Assembly: GCF_010731635.1 (NCBI RefSeq)
Contig: NZ_AP022583.1
Coordinates: 3,658,001 to 3,722,000 of the forward strand
DNA: 64,000 bases
Origin: Mycobacterium noviomagense
Lineage (GTDB): Bacteria > Actinomycetota > Actinomycetes > Mycobacteriales > Mycobacteriaceae
Direction of reading: 5' to 3'
This document shows positions 55,378-64,000 of the stretch, in pieces. The notes under the pieces were generated by a model, which worked only from the letters and a program-made list of their open reading frames with translations, had not been told where the DNA came from and made no database searches. The position numbers were made by a program, and so were the translations under genes. The number at the start of each line of letters is the position of its first letter. Position 1 is the first letter of the stretch.

Positions 55378-58244
55378 GCGGCAACGAGAATCCGCGACCG
55401 AGACTTATGCGAGCGGTCCGCGCGTTCGCAGTGCCGATCATCCTCGCATGGCTGCTCCTGACCGTGGCTCTGAATGTGCTTGTGCCTCCGATCGAATCGG
55501 TCGCGAGAAAGCACGCGGTGAGCGCGTCGCCCAAAGATGCCCCGGCAGAGATTGCAGCGCGACGCATCGGCGCGAAGTTTCACGAGTCGGATTCCGACAG
55601 TATTGCGATGGTTGTCCTGGAAAGCGACAACGAACTCGGCGAGCAGGCGCACCGCTATTACGACGGTTTGGTAAAAGAGCTGCAGGCCGACCACAAACAC
55701 GTGCAGCACGTCCACAACGTGTGGGGAGACCCACTTACTGCCGCCGGCGTCCAGAGCCGAGACGGCAAAGCCGCTTATGTCCAACTCAATTTGGCCGGCA
55801 ACCAAGGCAGCACCCTGGGTAACGAGTCCGTCAAAGCGGTACGCGACATCGTCGATCGGTCAGCACCCCCGAAAGACCTCAAAGCCTACGTCACCGGCCC
55901 GGCGCCGCTGACAACGGACATGAACGAAGCTGCTGACAAAAGCATGTTCAAAATGATGGGCGTCACCGGCGTGGTCATCATGATCATGCTCTTCATCACC
56001 TACCGCTCCATCAGCACGGTGCTGCTCGTTCTCGTCATGGTCGGCTTCGAGATGGGCACGGCCAGGGGGCTCGTCGCGCTTCTCGGACACTACGACCTCC
56101 TGGGATTTTCGACCTTCGTCGTTGCGATGCTCTCGTCGTTGGCCATTGCGGCGGGAACTGATTACGCGATATTCCTGATCGGGCGTTACCACGAGGCGCG
56201 CCAAGCCGGCGAAGACCGGGAAAGGGCCTACTACAGCATGTTTCGCGGCACCTATCACGTCATCCTGGGCTCGGGACTGACGATCGCAGGTGCCACTTTT
56301 TGCCTGTACCTGGCGCGGCTGTCGTATTTCAGGATGTTAGGTATTCCGTCGGCATTGGGCCTGCTCGTGGTTATCGCGGGCGCACTGACCGCGGCGCCCG
56401 CCGTGGTCACCGTGGCCAGCCGCTTCGGTCTGCTGGAACCCAAGCGGCTGACCAAGACTCGCGGCTGGCGGCGCATCGGCACCGCTGCCGTGCGCTGGCC
56501 CGAGCCGATGTTTGCCGCCTCGCTGGCCGTCGCCATCGTCGGGATCCTCATCATGCCGAGCATGAAGGTCAGCTACAGCGATCGGTTCTACATCCCCAAG
56601 CATCTGCCCTCGGCTGTCGGATATGGGGCTGCAGAACGTCATTTCAACGCTGCCACGATGAATCCCGACATTCTCATGATCGAAAGCGATCACGACATGC
56701 GCAATAGCGGCGACATGATCATCTTGGACAGGCTTTCCAAGGATATCTTTCGTGCGCCGGGAATCGCGATGGTGCAAAGCATCACCCGGCCGTTGGGTGG
56801 GCCCATCGAGCACACGTCAATACCTTTCCAAATCAGTGCTCAATCTATTCCGATACGAGAGAACCTGCAGTTCATGAGAGACCGAATGAGCGACATGCTC
56901 ACAATGAGCAACGATCTCGGCGCGATGATCGCGTCGATGGAACGCATGTACAGCCTGTTTGGCCAGGTGAGCAATACGACGCATCACATGCTCGGCGACA
57001 TGAACGAGATGAAGGCCACGCTTGACGAGATGCGGGATCATCTGGCGGATTTCGACGATTTCGCTCGGCCGTTGCGGAGCTATCTCTACTGGGAGCCGCA
57101 CTGCTATGACATTCCGGTCTGCTGGGCGTCGCGATCGGTGTTCGAGGCGATCGATGGGGTCGACAAGTTCAGCGACGACATGAAAGCGCTGCTGAAGGAC
57201 GTGGACAACATCGACACCGTACTGCCGCAGATGATGCAACAGTTCCCGCCCATCATCGCCGTCGCGAAATCCATGGAGGGGAGCTTGCTGACCATGCACA
57301 GCAGCTTCTCGGGCCTCGTCACCCAAATGTCGCGAATGACGGACACTGCAAGCGCGATGGGCGAGGCGTTCGACGCCGCCAGGAGTGGCGACTATTTTTA
57401 CCTGCCGCCGGAGGCGTTCGACAACCCCGACTTCCAGCGCGGTCTGAAACTTTTTCTGTCACCTGACGGCACGGCCGCGCGCTTCATCATCACCCACGAC
57501 ACCGACCCGGCAACCCCGGCCGGTATTTCTGCGGTCATGCCGGAACTGACGGCAGCGCACCAAGCGGTGAAGGGAACAAGGCTAACCGACGCCAGGTTCT
57601 ACCTCACCGGGACCGCCGCCATCTACCGCGATATCCAGTCGGGCTCACACTACGACCTCTTGATCGTCGGAATAGCCGCCCTGACACTGATATTCGTCGT
57701 GATGGTGATGATCACCCGGGCTCTGGTTGCCTCTCTGGCAATCGTCGGCACGGTGCTGCTATCGCTGGGCGCTGCCTTCGGCCTGTCGGTTCTGGTCTGG
57801 CAATACATTTTCGGCCTGAACCTCAACTGGATTGCGCCCGTGTTCGGGTTGATCATCCTGCTGGCCGTCGGATCGGACTACAACCTGCTGCTGGTCTCGC
57901 GGTTCCAGGAGGAAATAGGCGCGGGATTAAAGACCGGCATTATCCGCTCGGTGGGCGAAACAGGGCAGGTCGTCACCGCGGCCGGCCTGGTGTTCGCCTT
58001 CACCATGATGTCCATGGTCGCCAGCGACCTGCGCTCGATCGGCCAGGCCGGCAGCACTATTGGCCTCGGCCTGCTGTTCGACACCCTGGTGGTGCGCTCG
58101 CTGATGACTCCGTCGATCGCGGCGCTGCTCGGCCGCTGGTTCTGGTGGCCGCACCGGGTGCGGCCACGCCCGGCCAGCGAGATGCTCCGTCCCTTCGGGC
58201 CCCGTCGGGTGGTTCGGACGCTGCTGCTCGGTGACGATGCTTAA
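55374..58244 (+). CDS. MmpL-family RND transporter
   Basis: The protein has 956 aa in the usual MmpL layout: helix 1, a large periplasmic domain, helices 2-6, a second periplasmic domain with a long helical hairpin (MMQQFPPIIAVAKSMEGS and neighbours), and helices 7-12. The proton-relay Asp-Tyr pairs are GTDYAIFLIGRYHE and GSDYNLLLVSRFQEE. MmpL4/MmpL5 subfamily because of the paired MmpS. Exports hydrophobic molecules using the proton gradient. Confidence 0.93.
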   Translation: MSGNENPRPRLMRAVRAFAVPIILAWLLLTVALNVLVPPIESVARKHAVSASPKDAPAEIAARRIGAKFHESDSDSIAMVVLESDNELGEQAHRYYDGLVKELQADHKHVQHVHNVWGDPLTAAGVQSRDGKAAYVQLNLAGNQGSTLGNESVKAVRDIVDRSAPPKDLKAYVTGPAPLTTDMNEAADKSMFKMMGVTGVVIMIMLFITYRSISTVLLVLVMVGFEMGTARGLVALLGHYDLLGFSTFVVAMLSSLAIAAGTDYAIFLIGRYHEARQAGEDRERAYYSMFRGTYHVILGSGLTIAGATFCLYLARLSYFRMLGIPSALGLLVVIAGALTAAPAVVTVASRFGLLEPKRLTKTRGWRRIGTAAVRWPEPMFAASLAVAIVGILIMPSMKVSYSDRFYIPKHLPSAVGYGAAERHFNAATMNPDILMIESDHDMRNSGDMIILDRLSKDIFRAPGIAMVQSITRPLGGPIEHTSIPFQISAQSIPIRENLQFMRDRMSDMLTMSNDLGAMIASMERMYSLFGQVSNTTHHMLGDMNEMKATLDEMRDHLADFDDFARPLRSYLYWEPHCYDIPVCWASRSVFEAIDGVDKFSDDMKALLKDVDNIDTVLPQMMQQFPPIIAVAKSMEGSLLTMHSSFSGLVTQMSRMTDTASAMGEAFDAARSGDYFYLPPEAFDNPDFQRGLKLFLSPDGTAARFIITHDTDPATPAGISAVMPELTAAHQAVKGTRLTDARFYLTGTAAIYRDIQSGSHYDLLIVGIAALTLIFVVMVMITRALVASLAIVGTVLLSLGAAFGLSVLVWQYIFGLNLNWIAPVFGLIILLAVGSDYNLLLVSRFQEEIGAGLKTGIIRSVGETGQVVTAAGLVFAFTMMSMVASDLRSIGQAGSTIGLGLLFDTLVVRSLMTPSIAALLGRWFWWPHRVRPRPASEMLRPFGPRRVVRTLLLGDDA

Positions 58245-58463
58245 CGGTGCTGATCCTGCTCGCGGGCCGTGCTATCAGTGGGGCCTCAATCGAAAGCTGC
58301 TCACCATCACCACCAGGAAGCCGGACCCGGCGCCAGAGTTCAAGTCAACAAGCGCACGCGTTCACGTGAGACGACGAATCCGCCTTGGCGCATCTTGACA
58401 TGAGGCAACAGGCCGACAGCCGCCGACGTTATACACAGCCCAGGCGTACCCGGCCCTGTGCTG

Positions 58464-58907
58464 TCAGGCGAAGGTCGATTCGGCGCTGGGTTCCGGGCCG
58501 AACCGGAAACGCCGGCCGGTGACGGAGATCGGCAGGACGCGAACGTAATGCTGCTTCAACGTCGCAGTCCACGGCAGCAGCTGTGCCCGCTCGGCCTCCT
58601 CGATCTCCTCACTAGTACGCAGCATGCGGGCCGTGCCCTTCACGATCACGCTCCAGCCTTCGGCAACATTGTGGTCGTCGGCTTCGAAGAGAACACGATT
58701 GTTGATTGCGGTGCTGACCAGCTTGGTGCCCTCGGCGGTGCGAAAGAGCACCGTGTGGCGCTGGACAGCGAAATTGACCGGAAAGATCTCGGGCTGACCT
58801 TCGACGCTGGTGACGAGACGTCCTAACGCCACGCTTCCCAGCAGATTCCAGCATTGGCTCACCGAGAGAATGGTGACGGGTCCACCGCTTTCGGGCATGT
58901 CGCTCAC
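58464..58907 (-). CDS. Pyridoxamine 5'-phosphate oxidase-fold (flavin-binding split barrel) protein
   Basis: The protein has 147 aa with the FMN/F420-type split-barrel: LGRLVTSVEGQPEIFPVNFAVQRHTVLFRTAEGTKL and VLFEADDHNVAEGWSVIVKGTARML. It resembles the Rv3129/Rv2004c-neighbour type PPOX proteins in DosR regulons. It is 27 bp after the GltD-like gene and probably shares its DosR-type promoter. Confidence 0.83.
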   Translation of the reverse strand: MSDMPESGGPVTILSVSQCWNLLGSVALGRLVTSVEGQPEIFPVNFAVQRHTVLFRTAEGTKLVSTAINNRVLFEADDHNVAEGWSVIVKGTARMLRTSEEIEEAERAQLLPWTATLKQHYVRVLPISVTGRRFRFGPEPSAESTFA

Positions 58908-58934
58908 CGGTTTCTCATGCCAGCATTCACGTCG

Positions 58935-60401
58935 TTAACCTAAACACATCGCGCTCCAATACAACCATGCTTCAGTAGCGCCGGACCCGATGACCCGCTG
59001 TGCGGGAGCGAGTTCGGGTTGTTGGCGGCGGCCCGCATCGCCGAAGTACCACAGATGCAGGTCGTCGAAGGTGGCGACGGGATGCTTCCACGGGCGCTCG
59101 GCGAGGTCTCCGCGCAGCCAGGCGTCGATATGGTGAGCCGCCTTATTGCCGTGCCCGACAGCGACTGTCACGGTGCGCTCACACGGCACCATGTCACCGG
59201 CAAACACCCCGGGACATCCGGTCATCATCGACGCCGACACCCGCACCGAACCGTCGTCATCGAACTGCACACCGGGCATGCTGCCCATGAATGCCGACTC
59301 GGTCTGCTGGCCCAACGCCATGATCACGGTGTCGGCGGCGAGCGTTTCACATCGTCCGGTCGGCATCGGACGTCCCGATTCGTCGAGTTGCATTACCTCC
59401 ACTTGTAATTCGGGACGGTCGAAAGCGGTGATCGTGCGTAGCCAATTGATTCGCACCCCCTCCCGCTCGGCCTCCTGGACCTCCTGCCGGTGAGCCGGCA
59501 TGTAAGATTTCGAGCGCCGGTAGATGATCACGGTGTCCTCGGCGCCCAGGCGGCGCGCGACCCGGGCGGCATCCACCGCGGTGTCACCGCCGCCGTAGAC
59601 GGCAACGTGGCGGCCGATGGCGGGTCTTTTGCCGGAGGCCACGTCGCAAAGGAACGACACGGCGTCCAGCATGGTCCCGGCGTCGGCGGCGGGGACGTCG
59701 ACCCGTTTGGCCAGATGAGCGCCCACCGCCACGAACACCGCGTCGAAGTTTCCCGCTCGGCGTTCAGCGGCAAGGTCCTCGACCTGATGCCCGCACGTGA
59801 ACTGCACACCGAGCGCGGCTATCCGCTCGATCTCGGCGTCCAGCACCTCGCGGGGAAGTCGATATTTCGGGATGCCATAGCGCATCATCCCGCCGGGTTG
59901 ATCTCCGGCATCTCGAATTTCGACATGGTGGCCGCGTCGGCTCAGATGATAGGCCGACGACAGCCCGCTGGGGCCGGCGCCGACGATCAGCACTCGCTTG
60001 CCGGAGGGCGGCGCCGGCCGCTCGAACCGCCACCCGTGTTCCGTTGCTTGGTCGCCGAGGAAGCGCTCCACCGCGTGGATCGAGACCGCGGAGTCGAGAT
60101 TGGCGCGATTGCAAACCGATTCGCATGGGTGATAGCAGACCCGTCCATGGATCGATGCGAACGGATTGTCGTCCACCAGTTGGCGCCAGGCCTGCTCATG
60201 CCGTCCGCCCTTCGCGTGGGCAAGCCATGCTTGGATGTTCTCGCCCGCCGGACAGGCATTGTTGCAAGGCGGCAGCAGATCGACATACATCGGGCGGCGG
60301 CTGCGCTCGGCACCCGCGCGGGCCTGGTCATGCAGCAGGTCCGGCAGTGCCGTCAGGTCGCTGCGCGCCACCCCGCCGCGTTCCGGCCGCGTGATCCTCA
60401 C
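58935..60401 (-). CDS. GltD-like FAD/NAD(P)H oxidoreductase with N-terminal Fe-S domain, C-terminal part missing
   Basis: The chosen start is the GTG at 60401, 7 nt after a TACCGT and 43.5 nt from a DosR-type box; an upstream GTG at 60410 is in frame. The N-terminus has Fe-S cysteines (CNNACPAGENI and CYHPCESVC) like glutamate synthase small subunits, then FAD (VLIVGAGPSGLSSAYHL) and NAD(P) (VAVYGGGDTAVDAARVARRLG) sites and the FAGDMV signature. Relatives carry a further ferredoxin domain after PELAPAQRVIG. Here the frame diverges there and stops within about 16 residues. It may be a truncated electron-transfer protein serving the DosR programme. Confidence 0.83.
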   Translation of the reverse strand: MRITRPERGGVARSDLTALPDLLHDQARAGAERSRRPMYVDLLPPCNNACPAGENIQAWLAHAKGGRHEQAWRQLVDDNPFASIHGRVCYHPCESVCNRANLDSAVSIHAVERFLGDQATEHGWRFERPAPPSGKRVLIVGAGPSGLSSAYHLSRRGHHVEIRDAGDQPGGMMRYGIPKYRLPREVLDAEIERIAALGVQFTCGHQVEDLAAERRAGNFDAVFVAVGAHLAKRVDVPAADAGTMLDAVSFLCDVASGKRPAIGRHVAVYGGGDTAVDAARVARRLGAEDTVIIYRRSKSYMPAHRQEVQEAEREGVRINWLRTITAFDRPELQVEVMQLDESGRPMPTGRCETLAADTVIMALGQQTESAFMGSMPGVQFDDDGSVRVSASMMTGCPGVFAGDMVPCERTVTVAVGHGNKAAHHIDAWLRGDLAERPWKHPVATFDDLHLWYFGDAGRRQQPELAPAQRVIGSGATEAWLYWSAMCLG

Positions 60402-60434
60402 ATCGCACACGGTATGCCGGGTGTGGCTAGGTGG

Positions 60435-60476
60435 TTAGCGTCGTTCGCCCCTTTCCTTCGGGACTTCCGACTCTGC
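60435..60476. promoter_or_regulatory. DosR-type box pair between the GltD-like and WS/DGAT genes
   Basis: GCGTCGTTCGCCCC (60438-60451, 9/14) and GGGACTTCCGACTC (60460-60473, 10/14) are 22 bp apart. Each centre is 43.5 nt from its gene's start codon (60401 on the minus strand, 60510 on the plus strand), with TACCGT (60414 to 60409) and CACAGT (60498-60503) as -10 elements. Confidence 0.75.
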
Positions 60477-60509
60477 CCATGAGTGCAGGCGACGGCGCAC
60501 AGTTATGCC

Positions 60510-61916
60510 ATGGAGCACTTGTCAGCACTGGATGCGAGTTTCCTGGAGGCCGAGGACTCCGATCCCCACGTGAGTCTGGCCATCGCGGGTGTATCGATCA
60601 TCGCGGGGCCTGTGCCGCCGTACGAGGAGCTTGTCGCGGCCTTCGGCGAGCGGGCGGCCGAAGTGCCGCGTTGCACCCAAGTGCTGCGCACCCATCCGCT
60701 CGATCTCGGCCCGCCTGGATGGGTCGAGGACCCTCACTTTGACATATCGCATCACGTGCATCGCGTCGCGCTGGCCGAGCCGGGCGACGATGCCGAGCTG
60801 TTCCGCATGATCGCGACTCTCATGCAATTTCGCCTTGACCGTGAGCGTCCGCTCTGGGAGAGCTGGATTATTGAAGGGCTCACAGACGATAGGTGGGCCG
60901 TCCTGCTGAAGCTTCATCACTGCATCGCTGACGGTATCGCCACCACCCAGATGCTGGCGAAGTTCAGTGACTACGGCGGCGGCGACACGTTCGCAAAAAG
61001 AATTCGCGCATCCAAAGAGCCGGATGAGCCGACGCTGCGTTTGCCGTCAATCAGTATGAACCCTTTGACTTGGCTGGGCGGCTTGTGGCGCACCACAGTC
61101 GCAGCGACCACTGCTGCCGAACACGCCGCGGTGGGTGTCGCCGGCCTGACAGCGGGCCTGCTGAGCGCACCGCCGGAATCGTCGCTGACCGGAACGGTAA
61201 CGACCTTGCGGCGCTATAACGCAGCCAGGGTCAAGCTCGCCGATATGCAGAAGGTTTGCCGCGCCTTCGACGTGACACTCAATGACGTGGCGCTGGCGGC
61301 GATCACCGACAGCTACCGCAACCTCCTGCTCCACCGCGGTGAGCAGCCTCACCGAGATTCGCTGCGCACACTGGTTCCAGTTTCCATCCGGTCGATGAAG
61401 GACATCAATCAACCCGACAACCGTGTCTCGGCGATGCTGCCATTACTACCGGTCGACGAGGCGGACCCGGTCAAACAATTGGAACTTGTGCACTCCCGGT
61501 TGACGAAGGTCAAGGCCAGTGGTCAGCGGGAGGGCGGTGCCGTATTCATGGCGGCGGCCACCAGCATGCCATTCACCCTGTCGGCGTGGATGATTCGGTT
61601 GCTGACCCGCTTTCCACAGCATGCAGTATCAGCCTTGGCCACTAACGTTCCCGGGCCTCGGGGCCGGCAGAAGCTGATGGGTCGTGAGGTGCTGGAAGTA
61701 TTGCCGGTGCCGCCGATTGCGCTTGGTCTGCGCACCGGTATCGCGATGGTGAGCTACGCCGACAGTTTCATCTTCGGTATCACCGCCGACCACGACACCG
61801 CGCCCGATATCGACCAGCTTGCTGCGGGTATCGAGCAGGCAGTGGCGCGACTGATGGCCGCCAGCCGTGCGCGTCGACGTACACGCCGGCGTGCCAACGG
61901 AATCCAGAGCGCGTAG
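60510..61916 (+). CDS. WS/DGAT-family acyltransferase (Tgs1-like triacylglycerol synthase)
   Basis: The protein has 468 aa from the ATG at 60510; a GTG at 60483 is not preferred. The opening MEHLSALDASFLEAEDSDPHVSLAIAG resembles Tgs1 of M. tuberculosis. The catalytic HHxxxDG is H136-H137-C-I-A-D141-G142. It transfers acyl-CoA to diacylglycerol or fatty alcohols, storing triacylglycerol under hypoxia. DosR-type boxes lie just upstream and the mRNA is probably leaderless. The C-terminus is basic. Confidence 0.9.
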   Translation: MEHLSALDASFLEAEDSDPHVSLAIAGVSIIAGPVPPYEELVAAFGERAAEVPRCTQVLRTHPLDLGPPGWVEDPHFDISHHVHRVALAEPGDDAELFRMIATLMQFRLDRERPLWESWIIEGLTDDRWAVLLKLHHCIADGIATTQMLAKFSDYGGGDTFAKRIRASKEPDEPTLRLPSISMNPLTWLGGLWRTTVAATTAAEHAAVGVAGLTAGLLSAPPESSLTGTVTTLRRYNAARVKLADMQKVCRAFDVTLNDVALAAITDSYRNLLLHRGEQPHRDSLRTLVPVSIRSMKDINQPDNRVSAMLPLLPVDEADPVKQLELVHSRLTKVKASGQREGGAVFMAAATSMPFTLSAWMIRLLTRFPQHAVSALATNVPGPRGRQKLMGREVLEVLPVPPIALGLRTGIAMVSYADSFIFGITADHDTAPDIDQLAAGIEQAVARLMAASRARRRTRRRANGIQSA

Positions 61917-61917
61917 T

Positions 61918-64000
61918 CTACGACGACAACTCGATGGTCTGTCCGGGCATGAGAGCCTGCACCCGACCACGGTATTCGATATCGATCGAGTTGGCTTGTT
62001 CCGAATCTGAGCTGATTGTTGCTTCGCGTCCGCTGACCTGCAGGTAAAGGCGATGACCGCGGTAGCGCAGCGGGAAGCTGAGCTTTCCAAGCTCTTCGGG
62101 CCACAGCGGGTTGAGCACAATGCGGTCGGCGCGGAATTCCACACCAGTGAAGCATCGCTGCAATAGGTCGACACTGCCGGCCATGGCCGCCAAGTGGATA
62201 CCCTCAAAGACGGTGCCTCCCTGGATGTCTGCAACGTCGGATAGGAGGACCTGCTGAAAATACTTGAGGGCACGGTCACGGTCGCCGCGGGCCAAGACCC
62301 ACGAATGCACGATTGCGCTCAGCGTAGACCCGTGTGAAGTCCGAGAGCGGTAGTAGTCGATGGTTTTCGGGATTTGCGCCGGGGTGAATCGGTAGCCGAG
62401 CCGGGCGAACAGTTCCCGAAGCTCGTCGGAGGAAAGCAGGTAGAAAAGCATCAGCGCATCGGCTTGCTTGGATGCTTTGTAATGGTTGACGTTGTCGTTC
62501 TCGGCCTCCAGGATGCGGTCCAGACGCTGAATGTTGCCGTAGCGCTGGCGATAGGCATGCCAATCCAGTTCCGCGAGCTGCTCATAGCCCTCGAACTGGC
62601 TGATCACACCATCATGAAACGGCACGTACATGCGCCGGCTAACGTCGTCCCACACATCGAGTTCCGGACCGTCGACCCCAAGCCTTTCCAGCAGATCGAG
62701 CCGATCCCACAATGGCAACAGTTCGAGTGCTTCCATTGCGCGCACGATCACCCAGACCGCCATGACGTTGGTGTAGGCGTTGTTGTCGATGCCGTCATAG
62801 ACACGGCCGGGGTAGCCGGAGTGGAACTCGTCCGGACCGATGACCCCACGGATCACATAACGTCCACGCGCACTGTCGAAGCTGGCCAAACTCACCCAGA
62901 AGCGAGCGATCTCGGTCAGCATTTCCGCTCCGTAGTCAACAAGGTAGTCGACGTCGCCGGTCACCTGGTAGTACTGCCAAACGTTGTACGCCACGGCGAT
63001 TCCAACGTGGTGGGCGCGTGCGCTGGGGTCGGGATTCCACCTACCCGATCGCGGGTTCAGGTGAAGTTGCTGACTTTCTTCACGCCCGTCGCTGCCGGAT
63101 TGCCAGGGAAACATGGCGCCGACGTAGCCGGCTTCCGCGGCAGCACGGCGTGCCTGTGGCAGCCGCCGATAGCGGTACTGCAACAAGGATCTGGTCACTG
63201 TCGGCAGGTGCATGTTCAGGGCGGGAAAGACGAACAACTCGTCCCAGAAGATGTGGCCGCGGTAGGCCTCGCCGTGCAGTCCTCGCGCGGGTGCTCCGGC
63301 GTCCAACTCGGCGGTGTTCGGGGACAGGGTTTGCAACAGATGCAGCAGGTGTAGGCGCACGATCCGTAGCTCGTCGGGGTTGTGGCCGATGTGGATGTTG
63401 AATCGTTCCCATAGATGTGCCCATGTCAGCGTGTGGCCGTGCAGAAGCTGGTCGAACCGGCCGAGACGGTGCAGGTGGCGCTCAGCGTCATCCGCCGGTT
63501 CAGAGACCGCTGGGTCACGCCCAGTGACGAGGGTGGCGATCTTTTCCAGCGTCACTGATTGCCCGGCTGTCAGGCCGACCGAGATGTTGTGGCCGATGCG
63601 GGCTGCATCCTGCACTAACCGGTAGCCTGCCTGCGCCAGTGTGCCGTCCCTCCATAGCGTTGTGCGCGACGCGATCGCAATTGGGATCCGGGATTCCACC
63701 GTGCACAGGCCTAAAAGCACTGAGTCACTGGATAGCTCCCGTGCCTGCGTCACCGCGAGATGTTTACCGGATAGCTCGCGGTATCGCTCAACCTGACGGT
63801 TCTCGATGTCGCCGTGTAGGGAAGACCGCAACTCGATTGTGCCGGACCAATTTTCGGCTTTCACCGTGGTCTGCAGGCCGGCGACATGGGGTAGATGCAT
63901 CGCCACGAACCTGCGCTGGGTCACCGCGGTGGTGCGGCCGGTAGCGTCGCGGAACCGGAACTCTCGGCTCAGCACCGCACGGCGCAGATCGAGAGTTTGC
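61918..64000 (-). CDS. Glycoside hydrolase family 65-type phosphorylase domain, N-terminal part outside window
   Basis: The frame continues in the same direction to the window edge (QTLDLRRAVLSREF), so the start is not in view and the GTG at 63975 is internal. Visible: the jelly-roll-like N-domain, then the (alpha/alpha)6 barrel with FWDELFVFPALNMHLP and the catalytic acid Glu in VIGPDEFHSGYPG, and the C-domain EGIHLAAMAGSVDLLQRCFTGVEF. GH65 enzymes phosphorolyse trehalose, maltose or kojibiose. In M. tuberculosis such a domain is fused to trehalose-6-phosphate phosphatase in OtsB1 (Rv2006, DosR regulon), so the missing N-terminus may carry a phosphatase or beta-phosphoglucomutase. It ends 2 bp from the WS/DGAT stop. 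Confidence 0.85.
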   Translation of the reverse strand, partial: QTLDLRRAVLSREFRFRDATGRTTAVTQRRFVAMHLPHVAGLQTTVKAENWSGTIELRSSLHGDIENRQVERYRELSGKHLAVTQARELSSDSVLLGLCTVESRIPIAIASRTTLWRDGTLAQAGYRLVQDAARIGHNISVGLTAGQSVTLEKIATLVTGRDPAVSEPADDAERHLHRLGRFDQLLHGHTLTWAHLWERFNIHIGHNPDELRIVRLHLLHLLQTLSPNTAELDAGAPARGLHGEAYRGHIFWDELFVFPALNMHLPTVTRSLLQYRYRRLPQARRAAAEAGYVGAMFPWQSGSDGREESQQLHLNPRSGRWNPDPSARAHHVGIAVAYNVWQYYQVTGDVDYLVDYGAEMLTEIARFWVSLASFDSARGRYVIRGVIGPDEFHSGYPGRVYDGIDNNAYTNVMAVWVIVRAMEALELLPLWDRLDLLERLGVDGPELDVWDDVSRRMYVPFHDGVISQFEGYEQLAELDWHAYRQRYGNIQRLDRILEAENDNVNHYKASKQADALMLFYLLSSDELRELFARLGYRFTPAQIPKTIDYYRSRTSHGSTLSAIVHSWVLARGDRDRALKYFQQVLLSDVADIQGGTVFEGIHLAAMAGSVDLLQRCFTGVEFRADRIVLNPLWPEELGKLSFPLRYRGHRLYLQVSGREATISSDSEQANSIDIEYRGRVQALMPGQTIELSS

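Overview
The window is high-GC actinobacterial DNA and almost certainly comes from a non-tuberculous, environmental-type Mycobacterium (sensu lato). The evidence is an MmpS/MmpL pair, a 13E12-type HNH protein, a WS/DGAT acyltransferase, a maleylpyruvate-isomerase-fold protein of the kind associated with mycothiol, and a USP-dosR-dosS operon whose products match the M. tuberculosis DosR/DosS families almost residue for residue at key positions. The species cannot be fixed from sequence alone. I saw no tRNA, rRNA, CRISPR array or insertion sequence.

Region 1 (1-9.6 kb) is mixed metabolism and regulation. It holds a 5'-truncated FAD/Fe-S dehydrogenase, a 13E12/HNH protein, an SDR divergent from an ArsR-SRPBCC-DinB-fold operon around a perfect 11-bp-arm inverted repeat, a STAS protein divergent from a TetR regulator, a DedA membrane protein and an SGNH hydrolase.

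Region 2 (9.6-21.3 kb) is aromatic catabolism. An IclR regulator converges on a ring-hydroxylating dioxygenase operon (alpha, beta, a 76-aa protein, cis-dihydrodiol dehydrogenase, class II aldolase-type decarboxylase). This has the composition of an actinobacterial phthalate-to-protocatechuate module. After a Rieske/DUF2231-hemerythrin pair and a methyltransferase comes a tightly overlapping pcaHGBDIJ operon for the beta-ketoadipate pathway. Two gaps stand out: no ferredoxin/reductase for the dioxygenase, and no pcaC.

Region 3 (21.2-49.8 kb, resuming at 58.4-64 kb) is a very large DosR (DevR) hypoxia/nitric-oxide island. It contains the sensor-regulator pair dosR-dosS with its upstream universal stress protein, four further USPs, three Acg-type nitroreductase homologues, an NO-reductase operon (norB, Cys-rich membrane protein, SPFH protein), a GNAT acetyltransferase, a group-3b-like [NiFe] hydrogenase operon with its protease, pfkB, a SpoIIAA-like protein, an HtrA-like protein that has lost its catalytic residues, fdxA, a KAS III pair (one interrupted by an in-frame TGA), a membrane protein, ctpF, a pyridoxamine-oxidase-fold protein, a GltD-like oxidoreductase, a WS/DGAT and a GH65 protein. 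Nearly every divergent promoter carries DosR-type palindromes, usually in pairs exactly 22 bp apart. At three genes a box centre lies exactly 43.5 nt upstream of the start codon, which suggests leaderless DosR-activated transcripts.

Region 4 (49.9-58.2 kb) holds a CtpE-like P-type ATPase, then a small thiol-stress neighbourhood: an AhpD-like protein, a CsoR-family repressor with the Cys-Gly-Cys pattern instead of Cys-His-Cys, DUF302 proteins and a DsbA-fold protein. Three near-identical TACCC/GGGTA operators lie at its promoters. An MmpS/MmpL exporter follows.

Taken together, the DosR island couples NO and O2 sensing to NO removal, H2-linked redox balancing, ferredoxin chemistry, triacylglycerol synthesis and stress proteins. 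The aromatic region feeds succinyl-CoA and acetyl-CoA to central metabolism.
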